Shown: positions 33,508 through 43,234, counted from the first letter of the stretch. The stretch is DNA of 64,000 nt from Streptomyces pristinaespiralis (GCF_001278075.1 NZ_CP011340.1:1426001-1490000); one strand, 5' to 3'. Notes: a model not told the origin generated them from the letters alone. Numbers and translations: made by a program.

Positions 33508-34574
33508 GTCGGGCTCACCTTCCGTGCGAGCTTGCGGGCGAGCGGAACCAGCCCCATCACCGCGAGCCCCGTGACGCCCGCCCCGGACCGTGCCGCGAGG
33601 GCGGCCTGGAGCGGGATCATGGCGCGGATGCCGCCGCCGACGGCGCGCTGGGTCAGCGGCGGGGACGGGTTGAGCGCGGCGTGGAGGTAGGGGACGGCGG
33701 CGGTGCGGGCGTACGCGGCGGCGAGCAGCACGGCGGCGGCCGGCACCGCCGTCCCGCGAGGCCGCGCCGCGAAGGCGGCGACCGCGCCCGTCGCCGCCAG
33801 CGCGGCGAGGGGCGCGCGGGTCGAGCCGCCCTGCGTCTCGTTGCGGGACACGGTGGTGACGGCGTAGGTGTGCGCGGCGAGCACCGCGGCGGCGGGCGCG
33901 GCGGCGCGGACGGATCCTCCGCCGCGCCCCACCCGGAACGCATGGCGGGACGCGGCGGGCGCGGGCCCCTGCCCGCGCGCGACCGCCCTCCGTGCCGGCC
34001 GCACCGCGGGCGCTGAACCACCGGCACCCGTGGCTCCGTTCACGGCGGCCCGCCGGGCCCCTCGTACCGCCCGGTCCGGCCGTGCGGCCACCGCGCTGCC
34101 GGGTGCCGTCGCGCGGCGCCCGGCAGCGGACAACGTTGCCGTCGCGCCGAGCAGCAGGTCCAGGCCGCGGGCCGCGGCCATCGCCGCCGGGCCGGCCTTC
34201 GTGTGCTTGAGGTGGAGGTCGTACGCCCAGACCGTCGCCGAGAGCGCCGTCGCCACGGCGAGGGCGGGACGGCCGGCGCGGGCGGCGAGGCCGAGGCCCG
34301 CCGCCGTCAGCGCTCCGGCCGCGCCCAGCGCGGCAGCCGGGGAGATCCGGCCGGACGGGATCGGGCGGTGGGGCCGGTCGATCGCGTCCTCGTCGCGGTC
34401 GGACCAGTCGTTGAGCGCCATGCCCGCCTCGTACAGACAGAGCGAGGCGCCCACGGCGAGCGCGGTGCCCCGGTTGGGGCGCCCCCCCGCCGACGCCGCC
34501 CCGGCGAGGGCGTCACCGGGCACGGTGAACAGGGCCGACACGCGCAGCAGTTCGGCCCAGTCGCGCGGCCTCAC
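33504..34574 (-). CDS. eboC: UbiA-family prenyltransferase (SCO3242 family; EboC position)
   Basis: The 356-residue membrane protein carries the aspartate-rich motif NDWSDRDEDAIDRPHRPIPS and a second conserved region (YDLHLKHTKAGPAAMAAARG). These bind Mg-diphosphate and the acceptor in UbiA-type prenyltransferases. About eight helices are predicted. A stretch of roughly 70 Ala/Arg/Gly-rich residues between helices (about 175-245) is an unusual insertion. It would transfer a polyprenyl chain to a small acceptor. The GTG start at 34574 overlaps the inositol-phosphate synthase stop, which suggests a cyclitol acceptor, by context only. Confidence 0.85.
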   Translation of the reverse strand: MRPRDWAELLRVSALFTVPGDALAGAASAGGRPNRGTALAVGASLCLYEAGMALNDWSDRDEDAIDRPHRPIPSGRISPAAALGAAGALTAAGLGLAARAGRPALAVATALSATVWAYDLHLKHTKAGPAAMAAARGLDLLLGATATLSAAGRRATAPGSAVAARPDRAVRGARRAAVNGATGAGGSAPAVRPARRAVARGQGPAPAASRHAFRVGRGGGSVRAAAPAAAVLAAHTYAVTTVSRNETQGGSTRAPLAALAATGAVAAFAARPRGTAVPAAAVLLAAAYARTAAVPYLHAALNPSPPLTQRAVGGGIRAMIPLQAALAARSGAGVTGLAVMGLVPLARKLARKVSPT

Positions 34575-35689
34575 CCGGCCTCCCGCAGACGCTCCGCGAA
34601 GCCGAGGAGGGCGGTGAACTGCTCGGACAGGCCCGCCGGCCCGCCGTCCGGGTCCTTGAAGTAGAAGCCGAGTTCGGGCAGCGGCCCGGACAGGCCCACC
34701 TCGTGGGCCCGGGCCAGGAGCCGGGCCAGGTCCAGGACCAGCGGCGCGGCCAGCGCCGAGTCGCAGCCCTGCCAGATGGTCTGGAGGATCATCCGCGAGC
34801 CGAGGAAGCCCTCGAAGGCGATGTGGTCCCAGGCGGTCTTCCAGTCGCCGAGCGCCGGTACGTCGTCGATGTGGACCTCGCCCTGCGGTGTGTGCCCGAG
34901 GGTGTCGGCGAGGACCCGCTCCTTGCCGGCGTTCTTCGCCGCCGCGGCGGCGGGGTCGGCCAGCGCCGCCCCGTCCCCGCCGCCCAGCAGGTTGGTGCCC
35001 GACCAGGCCCGTACGTCCAGGGCCCGCTGCACGAACATCGGGGCGAGCACCGCCCGCAGCAGCGTCTGGCCGGTCTTGCCGTCGCGGCCGGCGTGGGGAA
35101 GTCCACCGGCCGCGACGGCGTCGGTGAGGGCCTCGGTTCGCAGCCCGGTGGAAGGGGTGAAGTTGACGTAGGGGCAGCCGGCCCGGACGGCGGCGGCCGC
35201 GTAGAGGGAGCTGGGCGGCAGCCGCAGTGCGCCCGGTGCGGGCAGCGGCTCGGTGGAGGAGACGTTGACGACCACGACACGGGCGAGTTCGTTGTGTGCG
35301 CGGAATTCCTCGATGTCGGCGGCGAACGCCGTGACGAGTTCCTCGTCGCTCCGGGTGTCGCCCGCGCCCGGTCCGCCGGGCCGTATCCCGGCGTCCGCGG
35401 CGGCCAGTTCGGCGCGCACCGCAGAGGCGAGGCCGTGCGGCAGGACGCCCGCTTCCGTGAGGTGTTCCGCGCGCTTGGGCAGCGGGCAGTGGGCGGTGTC
35501 GTGTCCGCCGAAGACGAGTGAGGACAGGGGCGGCAGCCCGGCCCCGGCGAAGGCCGGGGTCTCGGTGACCATGCCGGTGGGCGGGTGCATCCCGGCCGTG
35601 ACCGCCGCACATCCGGCGACGGCGGTGGTGGCCACCGAGCCGCGTGCTCCGACGAACCAGACTCCGGTACGTGCATTCCCGTCTGTCAC
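34571..35689 (-). CDS. ino1: Myo-inositol-1(3)-phosphate synthase
   Basis: This 372-residue enzyme has the NAD-binding start GVWFVGARGSVATTAVAGCA and conserved stretches ARVVVVNVSSTEP, CPYVNFTPSTG, AGRDGKTGQTLLRAVLAP and SWSGTNLLGGGDG-like WSGTNLLGGGDG. It converts glucose 6-phosphate to inositol phosphate. The GTG at 35689 follows GGGAGG. It is the first gene of the ebo-type operon and occupies the role of a sugar-phosphate cyclase. A housekeeping copy for mycothiol is expected elsewhere in such genomes, so this one is probably dedicated to the cluster product. Confidence 0.92.
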   Translation of the reverse strand: MTDGNARTGVWFVGARGSVATTAVAGCAAVTAGMHPPTGMVTETPAFAGAGLPPLSSLVFGGHDTAHCPLPKRAEHLTEAGVLPHGLASAVRAELAAADAGIRPGGPGAGDTRSDEELVTAFAADIEEFRAHNELARVVVVNVSSTEPLPAPGALRLPPSSLYAAAAVRAGCPYVNFTPSTGLRTEALTDAVAAGGLPHAGRDGKTGQTLLRAVLAPMFVQRALDVRAWSGTNLLGGGDGAALADPAAAAAKNAGKERVLADTLGHTPQGEVHIDDVPALGDWKTAWDHIAFEGFLGSRMILQTIWQGCDSALAAPLVLDLARLLARAHEVGLSGPLPELGFYFKDPDGGPAGLSEQFTALLGFAERLREAG

Positions 35690-35731
35690 GGGCTGCCTCC
35701 CTGCCAGTCGATGTTCCGATGTGGTGGAGGA

Positions 35732-35767
35732 CGGCGGGCGGGGGGTACGGCGCCTCCCCGCCCGCCG
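35732..35767. terminator. 12-bp hairpin between the sugar regulon and the ebo-type operon
   Basis: CGGCGGGCGGGG (35732-35743) pairs perfectly with CCCCGCCCGCCG (35756-35767). It lies after the stop of the ThuA-fusion gene on the minus strand and before the inositol-phosphate synthase start, and should separate the two transcripts. Confidence 0.75.
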
Positions 35768-35796
35768 CCGGCAAATGGGCGGCCCTGGCCTGCGGC

Positions 35797-38700
35797 CTAG
35801 GAGGGCAGCTCCTTCAGCTGGATGTCCCGGAAGGACACCTGGTCCTCGGCCCCGTGGTTCTGGATGCCGATGTAGCCGTCCTTGAGGCTGCGGACCGGGT
35901 CGGTGTTGGTGAAGTCGTTGATCTTCACTCCGTTGAGGAAGACCCGCAGACGCTCTCCCTCGACCCGGATCTCGTAGCTGTTCCACTGACCGGGCGGCTT
36001 CAGCGCCTGGTCACGGGCCTGGAGGTCGGCCGACTTGAAGCCGTAGACCGCGCCGGTGGTGCGGTCGGCTGCGTCGGTGGCGTCGATCTGGACCTCGTAG
36101 CCGTTGTTGACGGCGGACCACGGGTCGTCGGAGGCGGGGAAGCCCACGAAGACACCGGAGTTGTCGTCGCCTTCCATCTTCCAGTCGAGCTTCAGCGAGT
36201 ACGAGCCGAGTTCCTTGGCCTGGTACCACAGCATGCCCATGCCGCCCTCGGTGCGCAGTTCGCCGTCGACGATGTCGAACCTGCCCGGCCCGGCCTGCTT
36301 CCAGCCCTCGAGGGTCTCGCCGTTGAAGATGGTCCGGTAGCCGGTCCGCGGCTTGCAGTCGGCATTCACCTGGCCGGTGGCGTACCGCAGCCCGCCGAGG
36401 AGGTGCTGACGGAAGGCCGGCTCGGCGTAGGACTCCTTGGTGTGGCCGCCGCCGGTGTAGAAGGCACGGCCGCCCTCGTAGGTCTGGCACCAGGCGATCG
36501 GGTGGTCGCCCTTCATGGTGCCGCCCTGGTAGGTGGTCTCGTCGAGGGTGGCGAGGACACGGGCCTGCTCACGCGGGTTGGTGCGGTAGTTGTACCACTC
36601 GTCGGTGCGCTCCCAGGGGCCGTCGATGTGCGAGGTGGCCGGGTGGTCGTGGTCCTCGACGCGGACGGTGGCGGGCTGGATCTGCGGGTGGGAGGCGAAG
36701 TAGGCGCCGACGAGGCCGCCGTAGAACTCCCAGTCGTACTCGGTGTCGGCCGCGGCGTGGACGCCCATGTAGCCGCCGCCCGCCGCGACGTAGTCCTCGA
36801 ACGCCTTCTGCTGATCGGCGTTCAGCACGTCGCCCGTGGTGGAGAGGAAGACGACCGCGTCGTACCTGGCGAGGTTGGCGGCGGTGAACTGGCCGGCCGC
36901 CTCTGTGGCGTCGACCGTGATCCCGGCGGAGCCGCCGAGCTCCTTCAGGGCCGTGATGCCCGCCGGGATGGAGTCGTGGCGGAAGCCGCTGGTCTTCGAG
37001 AAGACCAGGACGCGCTCGGCGGCCTTGTCGACGGGGGTCTCGGAGAGCTTGAAGTCGTCCACGTCGTACAGCGCTCCGGCTCCGCCCTTGAAGACCAGGA
37101 AGAGTTTCGTCGTCCGCTCGGGAACGCCCCGCAGTGCCACCTCGATGTCCTGGAAGGTCTCCCAGCTGCCGGTGACCGGGACCGGTGCGGAGCCGAGGAG
37201 CTTGCCGGCCGCGGAGCCGGTGCGCACCTCGAGGATCCCTCCGGCGCCGCCGGAGGAGACGCGGGCGGTGAGCTTCTTGGAGCCGGTCAGGTTGTACGGC
37301 TCGAAGGAGATCCAGTCACCGTTGTCGATGTCACCGACGGTCTTGCCACCGTGGGCAGCCGCCTTGTCGTACGTCTTGACGCCCGACTGGCCGTCGAAGT
37401 GCTCGGCCTGCCGGTGGCGGGGCTGGAGCTGGGCCTGGTCGTGGGTGGTCAGCGCGGCCTGGCCGCCGCCTCCGCCGTCGGTGTACTCGGCGTCGAGGAC
37501 TCCGAAGATGTTGGCGTTGGGGTCGTGTCCGCCGTCGGCGGAGGTCTTGATGGTGCCTTCGCAGCCCTTGGCGGAGGTGATGGGGTGGCCGTGGCTGTCG
37601 TGGCCGAGGACGTAGTTCACCGTGACCTTGGTGCAGTCGATGGTGCCGTCCTCGGGGTCGGTGACGGTCACCTTGAACGGGATCTCGTCGCCGAAGTCGA
37701 ACAGCGCGCCCTCAACCGGCAGTTCGAGTGTGACCTTAGGCGCGGTGTTGCCGACGACGACGTGGACACTGGCGGAGCCGGTGCGGCCCGTCGGGTCCTT
37801 CGCGGTGACCGTCGCGGTGTAGGTGCCGTTCTTGGTGTAGTGGTGGACGGGGTTCGCCTCCGTGGAGGTCGTGCCGTCGCCGAAGTCCCAGCTGTACGTG
37901 AGTGCGTCGCCATCCGCGTCGGTGGTTCCGGCGGAGGAGAAGGTGACGCGCAGCGGCGCCTGGCCGGACGTCCTGTCCGCGGCGGCCTCCGCGACCGGTG
38001 AGCGGCCGCCGGTGGCGTTCTCGATCCGGTACAGGCCGGCGTTCTCGTCGCCGCCGAACCAGGCGGTGCCGTAGTCGAGGACGTACAGCGCGCCGTCCGG
38101 CCCGAAGGCCATGTCCATGATCTGGGTGCCGGTCCACGGGACGGGGTTGATGGAGCGGACGGTGCCGTCCTCCGCCGTGTCGATGCGCTTGATCCAGCGC
38201 CGGCCGAACTCACCAGCGAAGAAGTCGCCGTCGTACGCCTCGGGGAACTTCACCGGGGAGTCGAGCCCGGCGTCGTAGTGGTAGACCGGGCCGCCCATCG
38301 GGGACTCGGAGCCGCTGCCGAACTCGGGGACGGAGCCGCCGTCGTACGGGATCCAGGCCGGCTGCGCGGGCGGCAGGTCGACCAGGCCGGTGTTGTGCGG
38401 CGAGGTGTTCTTCAGGTTGGCGCAGTCGAACGTCGCACCGGAGGTCTTGGTGGCGAAGTCGTACTCGACGTACGGGTCGTTGTCGCCGGTGCAGAACGGC
38501 CAGCCGAAGTTGCCGGGGCCGGTGACGCGGGCGAACTCGACCTGGCCGGCGGGTCCGCGCTTCGGGTCGGCGGTGCCGGCGTCGGGGCCGTAGTCGCCGA
38601 CGTAGAGGACGCCGGTCTTCTTGTCGACGCTGAAGCGGAACGGGTTGCGGAAGCCCATCGCGTAGATCTCGGGCCGGGTCTTTTCCGTGCCGGGGGCGAA

Positions 38701-39492
38701 GAGGTTGCCCTCGGGGACGGAGTACGAGCCGTCGGCCTCGACCTTGATGCGCAGGATCTTGCCGCGCAGGTCGTTCGTGTTGCCGGAGGTGCGGCGGGCG
38801 TCGTACGCCGGGTTGCGGCCGGGCCGGTCGTCCATCGGCGTGTAGCCGTCGGAGGCGAAGGGGTTGGAGTCGTCGCCGGTCGACAGGTAGAGGTTGCCCT
38901 CGGCGTCGAAGTCGATGTCGCCGCCGACGTGGCAGCAGATGCCGCGGGTCGCCGGGATGTCGATGATCTTCTTCTCGCTGGCGTTGTCCAGCGTGCCGTC
39001 CGCACGGAGCACGAACCGCGAGAGCCGGTTGACGCCGTCGAACCTGGCGAAGTCGGCCGCTGTGCCCTCGTTCGGGGCGTCGCCCGCGGGGGTGTCCATG
39101 GGCGGTGCGTAGTAGAGGTAAATGAAACGGTTCTGCGCGAAGCCGGGGTCCAGGCCGACGCCTTGGAGTCCCTCTTCGTCGTGCGAGTAGACGGGGACGG
39201 TGCCGACGACGCGGGTGTTTCCGGCGGCGTCCGTCATACGCAGCTCGCCGCTGCGGGAGGTGTGCAGCACACTGCGGTCGGGCAGGACGGCCAGCGACAT
39301 GGGCTCGCCGGTCTCCTCACCACCCTTGGCGAGTGTGACCTGCTGGAAATCCTCCGCGGCCGCGGAGACCGCGGTCTCGGGGTCGGCGGCGGACGCGGTG
39401 GTCGGCGCGGTGAGGGCGAGCGAGCCGGCGGCCAGGAGACCGCCGGTGAGGAGTGCGAGGGCCTTGCGGGCCCTGGGCCTTGTTCTGTGCAC
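35797..39492 (-). CDS. Secreted multidomain protein: glucose/sorbosone dehydrogenase-like, PKD, CBM6-like, ThuA, 3-keto-disaccharide hydrolase domain
   Basis: The 1231-residue protein has a signal peptide (residues 1-35, ending TASA-ADP). About 45-490 is a PQQ-type beta-propeller of the GSDH family (SHDEEGLQGVGLDP, GDIDFDAEGNLYLSTGD, EIYAMGFRNPFRF). About 495-580 is a PKD repeat (YSWDFGDGTTSTEANPVHHY). About 690-800 is a CBM6-like carbohydrate-binding domain (NGDWISFEPYNLTG). About 815-1035 is ThuA (GFRHDSIPAGITAL, GVHAAADTEYDWEFYGGLVG), and about 1045-1231 is the DUF1080/3KDH domain (YRTIFNGETLEGW, WNSYEIRVEGERL). It suits extracellular oxidation or hydrolysis of oxidised glycosides. A ROK-type motif precedes it. 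Confidence 0.92.
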   Translation of the reverse strand: MHRTRPRARKALALLTGGLLAAGSLALTAPTTASAADPETAVSAAAEDFQQVTLAKGGEETGEPMSLAVLPDRSVLHTSRSGELRMTDAAGNTRVVGTVPVYSHDEEGLQGVGLDPGFAQNRFIYLYYAPPMDTPAGDAPNEGTAADFARFDGVNRLSRFVLRADGTLDNASEKKIIDIPATRGICCHVGGDIDFDAEGNLYLSTGDDSNPFASDGYTPMDDRPGRNPAYDARRTSGNTNDLRGKILRIKVEADGSYSVPEGNLFAPGTEKTRPEIYAMGFRNPFRFSVDKKTGVLYVGDYGPDAGTADPKRGPAGQVEFARVTGPGNFGWPFCTGDNDPYVEYDFATKTSGATFDCANLKNTSPHNTGLVDLPPAQPAWIPYDGGSVPEFGSGSESPMGGPVYHYDAGLDSPVKFPEAYDGDFFAGEFGRRWIKRIDTAEDGTVRSINPVPWTGTQIMDMAFGPDGALYVLDYGTAWFGGDENAGLYRIENATGGRSPVAEAAADRTSGQAPLRVTFSSAGTTDADGDALTYSWDFGDGTTSTEANPVHHYTKNGTYTATVTAKDPTGRTGSASVHVVVGNTAPKVTLELPVEGALFDFGDEIPFKVTVTDPEDGTIDCTKVTVNYVLGHDSHGHPITSAKGCEGTIKTSADGGHDPNANIFGVLDAEYTDGGGGGQAALTTHDQAQLQPRHRQAEHFDGQSGVKTYDKAAAHGGKTVGDIDNGDWISFEPYNLTGSKKLTARVSSGGAGGILEVRTGSAAGKLLGSAPVPVTGSWETFQDIEVALRGVPERTTKLFLVFKGGAGALYDVDDFKLSETPVDKAAERVLVFSKTSGFRHDSIPAGITALKELGGSAGITVDATEAAGQFTAANLARYDAVVFLSTTGDVLNADQQKAFEDYVAAGGGYMGVHAAADTEYDWEFYGGLVGAYFASHPQIQPATVRVEDHDHPATSHIDGPWERTDEWYNYRTNPREQARVLATLDETTYQGGTMKGDHPIAWCQTYEGGRAFYTGGGHTKESYAEPAFRQHLLGGLRYATGQVNADCKPRTGYRTIFNGETLEGWKQAGPGRFDIVDGELRTEGGMGMLWYQAKELGSYSLKLDWKMEGDDNSGVFVGFPASDDPWSAVNNGYEVQIDATDAADRTTGAVYGFKSADLQARDQALKPPGQWNSYEIRVEGERLRVFLNGVKINDFTNTDPVRSLKDGYIGIQNHGAEDQVSFRDIQLKELPS

Positions 39493-39642
39493 GAATGTCC
39501 TCCGGTAAGGCCGGTCGAACGGGGCGGTGTGCCGTGGAACCGGAGTGCGCCGTCACTCCCGAACCACCTACGTCGTGTACACGAGATGGGACCGTAGCCG
39601 GGTTGGTCCTGGTCCGAAAGCCCTTGTGCAGCAGAGAAGTTG

Positions 39643-39667
39643 AACTTTTTCCCAGCACAGGACAAAG
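39643..39667. promoter_or_regulatory. Predicted ROK operator upstream of the ThuA-fusion gene
   Basis: The 25-mer starts AACTTTTTCC and ends GGACAAAG. It matches 19 of 25 positions with a site at 47379-47403 upstream of the ROK gene. It lies about 150 bp before the fusion-gene start, in the 240 bp after the TIM-barrel gene at 39733. The shared sequence upstream of the regulator and a target is the basis for the call. Confidence 0.6.
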
Positions 39668-39732
39668 GCGTGTCCGGGCAGCCCTGACCGGCCCGGAGGC
39701 ATCCCTCGCCACCGGGCCGTACCTGGGCGTTT

Positions 39733-40740
39733 CTAGCTGTCGCCGCCCGAGAAGGCAGCGTCGAACGAGGCCGTCGGCGGGTCGAAGTCGAAGCGCTTCA
39801 GATCGGCAAGCGCTTGCGGAGCGCCCATCAGGCGGTCCATTCCGGCGTCCTCCCACTCCACCGAGATCGGTCCGTCGTAGCCGATCGAACGCAGCATCCG
39901 GAACACGTCCTCCCACGGCACGTCACCGTGCCCGGCGGAGACGAAGTCCCAGCCGCGCCGCGGGTCGCCCCACGGCAGATGCGAACCGAGCCGCCCGTTG
40001 CGCCCGTCCAGACGCTTACGGGCCTCCTTGCAGTCGACGTGGTAGATACGGTCCCTGAAGTCGTACAGGAAGCCGACCGGATCCAGGTCCTGCCAGACGA
40101 AGTGGCTGGGGTCGAAGTTGAGCCCGAAGGCCGGCCGGTGACCGACGGCCTCCAGGGCGCGTTTCGTCGTCCAGTAGTCGTAGGCGATCTCGCTGGGGTG
40201 CACCTCGTGGGCGAAGCGGACGCCCTCGGCGTCGAAGACGTCGAGGATCGGGTTCCAGCGTTCGGCGAAGTCCTCGTAGCCGCGCTCGATCATCCGCTCG
40301 GGCACCGGCGGGAACATCGCCACGAGGTGCCAGATCGACGAGCCGGTGAAACCGACCACGGTGTCGACCCCGAAGGCGGCGGCGGCGCGCGCGGTGTCCT
40401 TCAACTCCGCCGCGGCCCGCTGCCGTACGCCCTCCGGTTCCCCGTCGCCCCAGATCCGGGCGGGCAGGATGCCCTGATGGCGTTCGTCGATGGGGTTGTC
40501 GCAGACCGCCTGGCCGACCAGATGGTTGGACACGGCCCAGCACTTGAGGCCGTACTTCTCCAGCAGGGCGTGCCTGCCGTCGAGGTAGGAAGGGTCGGCC
40601 AGGGCCTTGTCGACCTCGAAGTGGTCGCCCCAGCAGGCCAGTTCCAGACCGTCGTAGCCGAAGTCGCGGGCGAGTGAACAGACCTCCTCGAGCGGCAGAT
40701 CGGCCCACTGGCCGGTGAACAGTGTGAACGGGCGTGGCAT
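39733..40740 (-). CDS. Sugar phosphate isomerase/epimerase (AP-endonuclease-2-type TIM barrel)
   Basis: This 335-residue cytosolic enzyme has the barrel motifs [81 protein letters not shown] and [12 protein letters not shown]. The Glu, Asp, His, Glu set suits a divalent metal site. Its neighbours (Gfo/Idh/MocA oxidoreductase, secreted 3KDH protein) suggest it acts on a keto-sugar or its glycoside. The ATG follows GGAGGCGCC. It is the last gene of the unit before a new promoter region. Confidence 0.9.
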   Translation of the reverse strand: MPRPFTLFTGQWADLPLEEVCSLARDFGYDGLELACWGDHFEVDKALADPSYLDGRHALLEKYGLKCWAVSNHLVGQAVCDNPIDERHQGILPARIWGDGEPEGVRQRAAAELKDTARAAAAFGVDTVVGFTGSSIWHLVAMFPPVPERMIERGYEDFAERWNPILDVFDAEGVRFAHEVHPSEIAYDYWTTKRALEAVGHRPAFGLNFDPSHFVWQDLDPVGFLYDFRDRIYHVDCKEARKRLDGRNGRLGSHLPWGDPRRGWDFVSAGHGDVPWEDVFRMLRSIGYDGPISVEWEDAGMDRLMGAPQALADLKRFDFDPPTASFDAAFSGGDS

Positions 40741-40780
40741 GGCGCCTCCAAACCGGGTCCTGCCGGATCTCTGCCGGCCG

Positions 40781-41995
40781 TCAAGCCTGTACTGCCTCCA
40801 CCGCCTGCACGGGGGTGTAGACGGAGTTCTTCTGTGCACTCTCCTCCACCGCCGCCAGCACCCGCTGGACCTGGAGCCCGTCGGCGAACGAGGGGACCGG
40901 GTCGGTGCCGGACGCGATCGCCTCGACCAGGTCGCGGGCCTGGTGGGCGAACGTGTGCTCGTAGCCGAGCGCGTGCCCCGGCGGCCACCAGGCCTCCAGG
41001 TACGGGTGCTCCGCCTCCGTGACCAGGATCCGGCGGAAGCCGGCCGTGGCGGCGGGCTCCCGATGGTCGTGGAAGGAGAGCTCGTTGAGCCGCTCGAGGT
41101 CGAAGGCGAGCGAGCCCAGCTCACCGTTGATCTCCAGCCGCAGGGCGTTCTTGCGGCCCGAGGCCATCCGGGTCGCCTCGAACGTGGCCAGCGCCCCGGA
41201 CTCCAGCCTGCCGGTGAAGACGGCGGCGTCGTCGACCGTGACCGGTCCCCGCTGTGCACCGCCCGACGCGGTCAGTCCTGCGGAGGCGCCCTGGAGCAGG
41301 GGGCGTTCCTTGACGAACGTCTCCAGCTGGGCGGAGACCCCCACCAGCGGCTCCCCCGCCAGGTACTGCGCGAGGTCGACGATGTGGGCGCCGAGGTCGC
41401 CGAGCGCCCCGGACCCCGCGTGCTCGCGCTCGAGGCGCCAGGTCAGCGGGAAGTCCGGGTCCACCAGCCAGTCCTGGAGGTAGGTCACCCGCACATGGCG
41501 CAGGGTGCCGATCCTGCCCTCGGCGATCAGCCGGCGGGCGTAGGTGAGAGCAGGCACCCTGCGGTAGTTGAAGCCGACCATCGCCAGCTGCCCGTTCGCC
41601 CGCGCCCGTGCCGCCGCCGCGACCATGGCCTCCGCCTCGGCGACCGAGTTCGCCAGGGGCTTCTCGCACAGCACGTGCTTGCCCGCCTCCAGCGCCGCGA
41701 TCGCGATCTCCGCATGACTGTCGCCCGGTGTGCAGACGTCGACGAGTTGCACGTCGTCGCGGGCCACGAGGGCGCGCCAGTCGGTCTCCGCCGCGGCCCA
41801 GCCGTGTTTGCCGGCCGCGGCACGCACTGCGGCGGCGTCACGGCCGGCGATCGCGGCGAGGACCGGCCGCAGCGGCAGGTCGAAGACGCGTCCCGCGGTG
41901 CGCCACCCCTGGGAGTGGGCGGCGCCCATGAACGCGTATCCGACCATGCCGACGCCGAGTGTCGGCGGTGCGGCCTCACTGTCCCTCTGTTGCAT
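40781..41995 (-). CDS. Gfo/Idh/MocA-family oxidoreductase
   Basis: A 404-residue NAD(P)-dependent sugar or cyclitol dehydrogenase. The Rossmann start is [18 protein letters not shown], the family lysine is in [11 protein letters not shown], and the substrate-side motif is [19 protein letters not shown] with the usual His. It would oxidise a hydroxyl group, for example at C3 of a glycoside, inside the cell. It lies 40 bp upstream of the TIM-barrel gene on the same strand and 67 bp after the binding-protein gene. No signal peptide is seen. Confidence 0.92.
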   Translation of the reverse strand: MQQRDSEAAPPTLGVGMVGYAFMGAAHSQGWRTAGRVFDLPLRPVLAAIAGRDAAAVRAAAGKHGWAAAETDWRALVARDDVQLVDVCTPGDSHAEIAIAALEAGKHVLCEKPLANSVAEAEAMVAAAARARANGQLAMVGFNYRRVPALTYARRLIAEGRIGTLRHVRVTYLQDWLVDPDFPLTWRLEREHAGSGALGDLGAHIVDLAQYLAGEPLVGVSAQLETFVKERPLLQGASAGLTASGGAQRGPVTVDDAAVFTGRLESGALATFEATRMASGRKNALRLEINGELGSLAFDLERLNELSFHDHREPAATAGFRRILVTEAEHPYLEAWWPPGHALGYEHTFAHQARDLVEAIASGTDPVPSFADGLQVQRVLAAVEESAQKNSVYTPVQAVEAVQA

Positions 41996-42062
41996 ACGGA
42001 ATCCTCCTCGTCGGAGTCAACGGTCTCGTCGGTGTGCACGGTGGGGGCGGGCGCGCCTCCGG

Positions 42063-43109
42063 TCAGTTGAAACCGGTGGGCAGGTACTGGTCGACGTTGT
42101 CCTTGGTGACGACGGCCGAGTAGAGGGTGAGGGAGGCCGGGATCTCCAGTTCGGCCATTCCGCTGACGCCCTTGCCCTGACCGAGGGCGCGGGCGAGGTC
42201 GATGGCGGACGCCGCCATCGTCGGCGGGTACAGGACGGTGGCCTTGAGGACGCTGTCGTCGGCCTTGATGGCGTCCATGGCGGACTTCGCGCCGGCGCCG
42301 CCGACCATCAGGAAGTCCTTGCGGCCCGCCTGCGCGATGGCGCGCAGCGCGCCCACGCCCTGGTCGTCGTCGTGGTTCCACAGGGCGTCGAACTGCGACT
42401 GGGCCTGAAGGAGCTGGGCCATCTTGGCCTGGCCGGACTCGACGGTGAAGTCGGCCGCCTGGCGGGCGACCTTCTTGATGTTGGGGTAGTTCTTCAGGGC
42501 GTCGTCGAAGCCCTGGGTGCGCTGCTTGGTGAGCTCCAGGTTGTCCAGCCCGGCGAGCTCGATGACCTTGGCGTTCGGCTTGTCCTTGAGCTGCTCGCCG
42601 ATGTAGTTGCCGGCGTTGAGGCCCATGCCGTAGTTGTCGCCGCCGATCCAGCAACGGTAGGCCTGCGGGGAGGCGAAGATGCGGTCCAGGTTGACGACGG
42701 GGATGCCCGCCTTCATGGCCTGGAGACCCACCTGGGTGAGGGCCTTGCCGTCGGCCGGCAGGATCACCAGGACGTCGACCTTCTTGTTGATCAGGGTCTG
42801 GACCTGGCCGATCTGGGCGGCCGTGTCGTTGGACCCCTCGGTGATCTCCAGGGTGACGTCGGAGTAGCGCTCCGCGCGGGACTTGGCGTTCTGGTTGATG
42901 GCGTTGAGCCAGCCGTGGTCGGCCTGCGGCCCTGCGAAGCCGATGGTGACGGCCTTGCCCGGCTTGTCGTCGGCGACGGGCGCGTTGTCGGTGGCCGCCT
43001 CCTGCTTCTTGGGCTCGTTGCTGGTGCACGCGGTGAGCAGTGCGCCGGCGGAGATCGCGGCGGTGCCGAAGAGCAGTCCTCTGCGGCTGGTGGACGGGGT
43101 TTCTGGCAT
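42063..43109 (-). CDS. Sugar ABC transporter substrate-binding lipoprotein
   Basis: The 348-residue protein starts with a Tat-like lipoprotein signal (STSRRGLLFGTAAISAGALL, lipobox LTAC, lipidated Cys28). It continues as a type I periplasmic-binding protein of the ribose/xylose class (VTIGFAGPQADHGWLNAI, DVLVILPADGKAL, PVVNLDRIF, NHDDDQGVGALRAI). It captures a sugar for the permease and ATPase encoded just upstream. The sugar is not identifiable by eye. Length is normal. Confidence 0.93.
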   Translation of the reverse strand: MPETPSTSRRGLLFGTAAISAGALLTACTSNEPKKQEAATDNAPVADDKPGKAVTIGFAGPQADHGWLNAINQNAKSRAERYSDVTLEITEGSNDTAAQIGQVQTLINKKVDVLVILPADGKALTQVGLQAMKAGIPVVNLDRIFASPQAYRCWIGGDNYGMGLNAGNYIGEQLKDKPNAKVIELAGLDNLELTKQRTQGFDDALKNYPNIKKVARQAADFTVESGQAKMAQLLQAQSQFDALWNHDDDQGVGALRAIAQAGRKDFLMVGGAGAKSAMDAIKADDSVLKATVLYPPTMAASAIDLARALGQGKGVSGMAELEIPASLTLYSAVVTKDNVDQYLPTGFN

Positions 43110-43234
43110 GGCGGGTCTACCCCTTCAACTGGACGGGCTGGACAGGCTGGACGGGCTGAGCGGTGCTGCGGTCGGGACGGGAGGGGGTGCGCGGCGGCGG
43201 TGTCAGGCCCGGCCGCCGCGCAGGCTGCGGGGTG

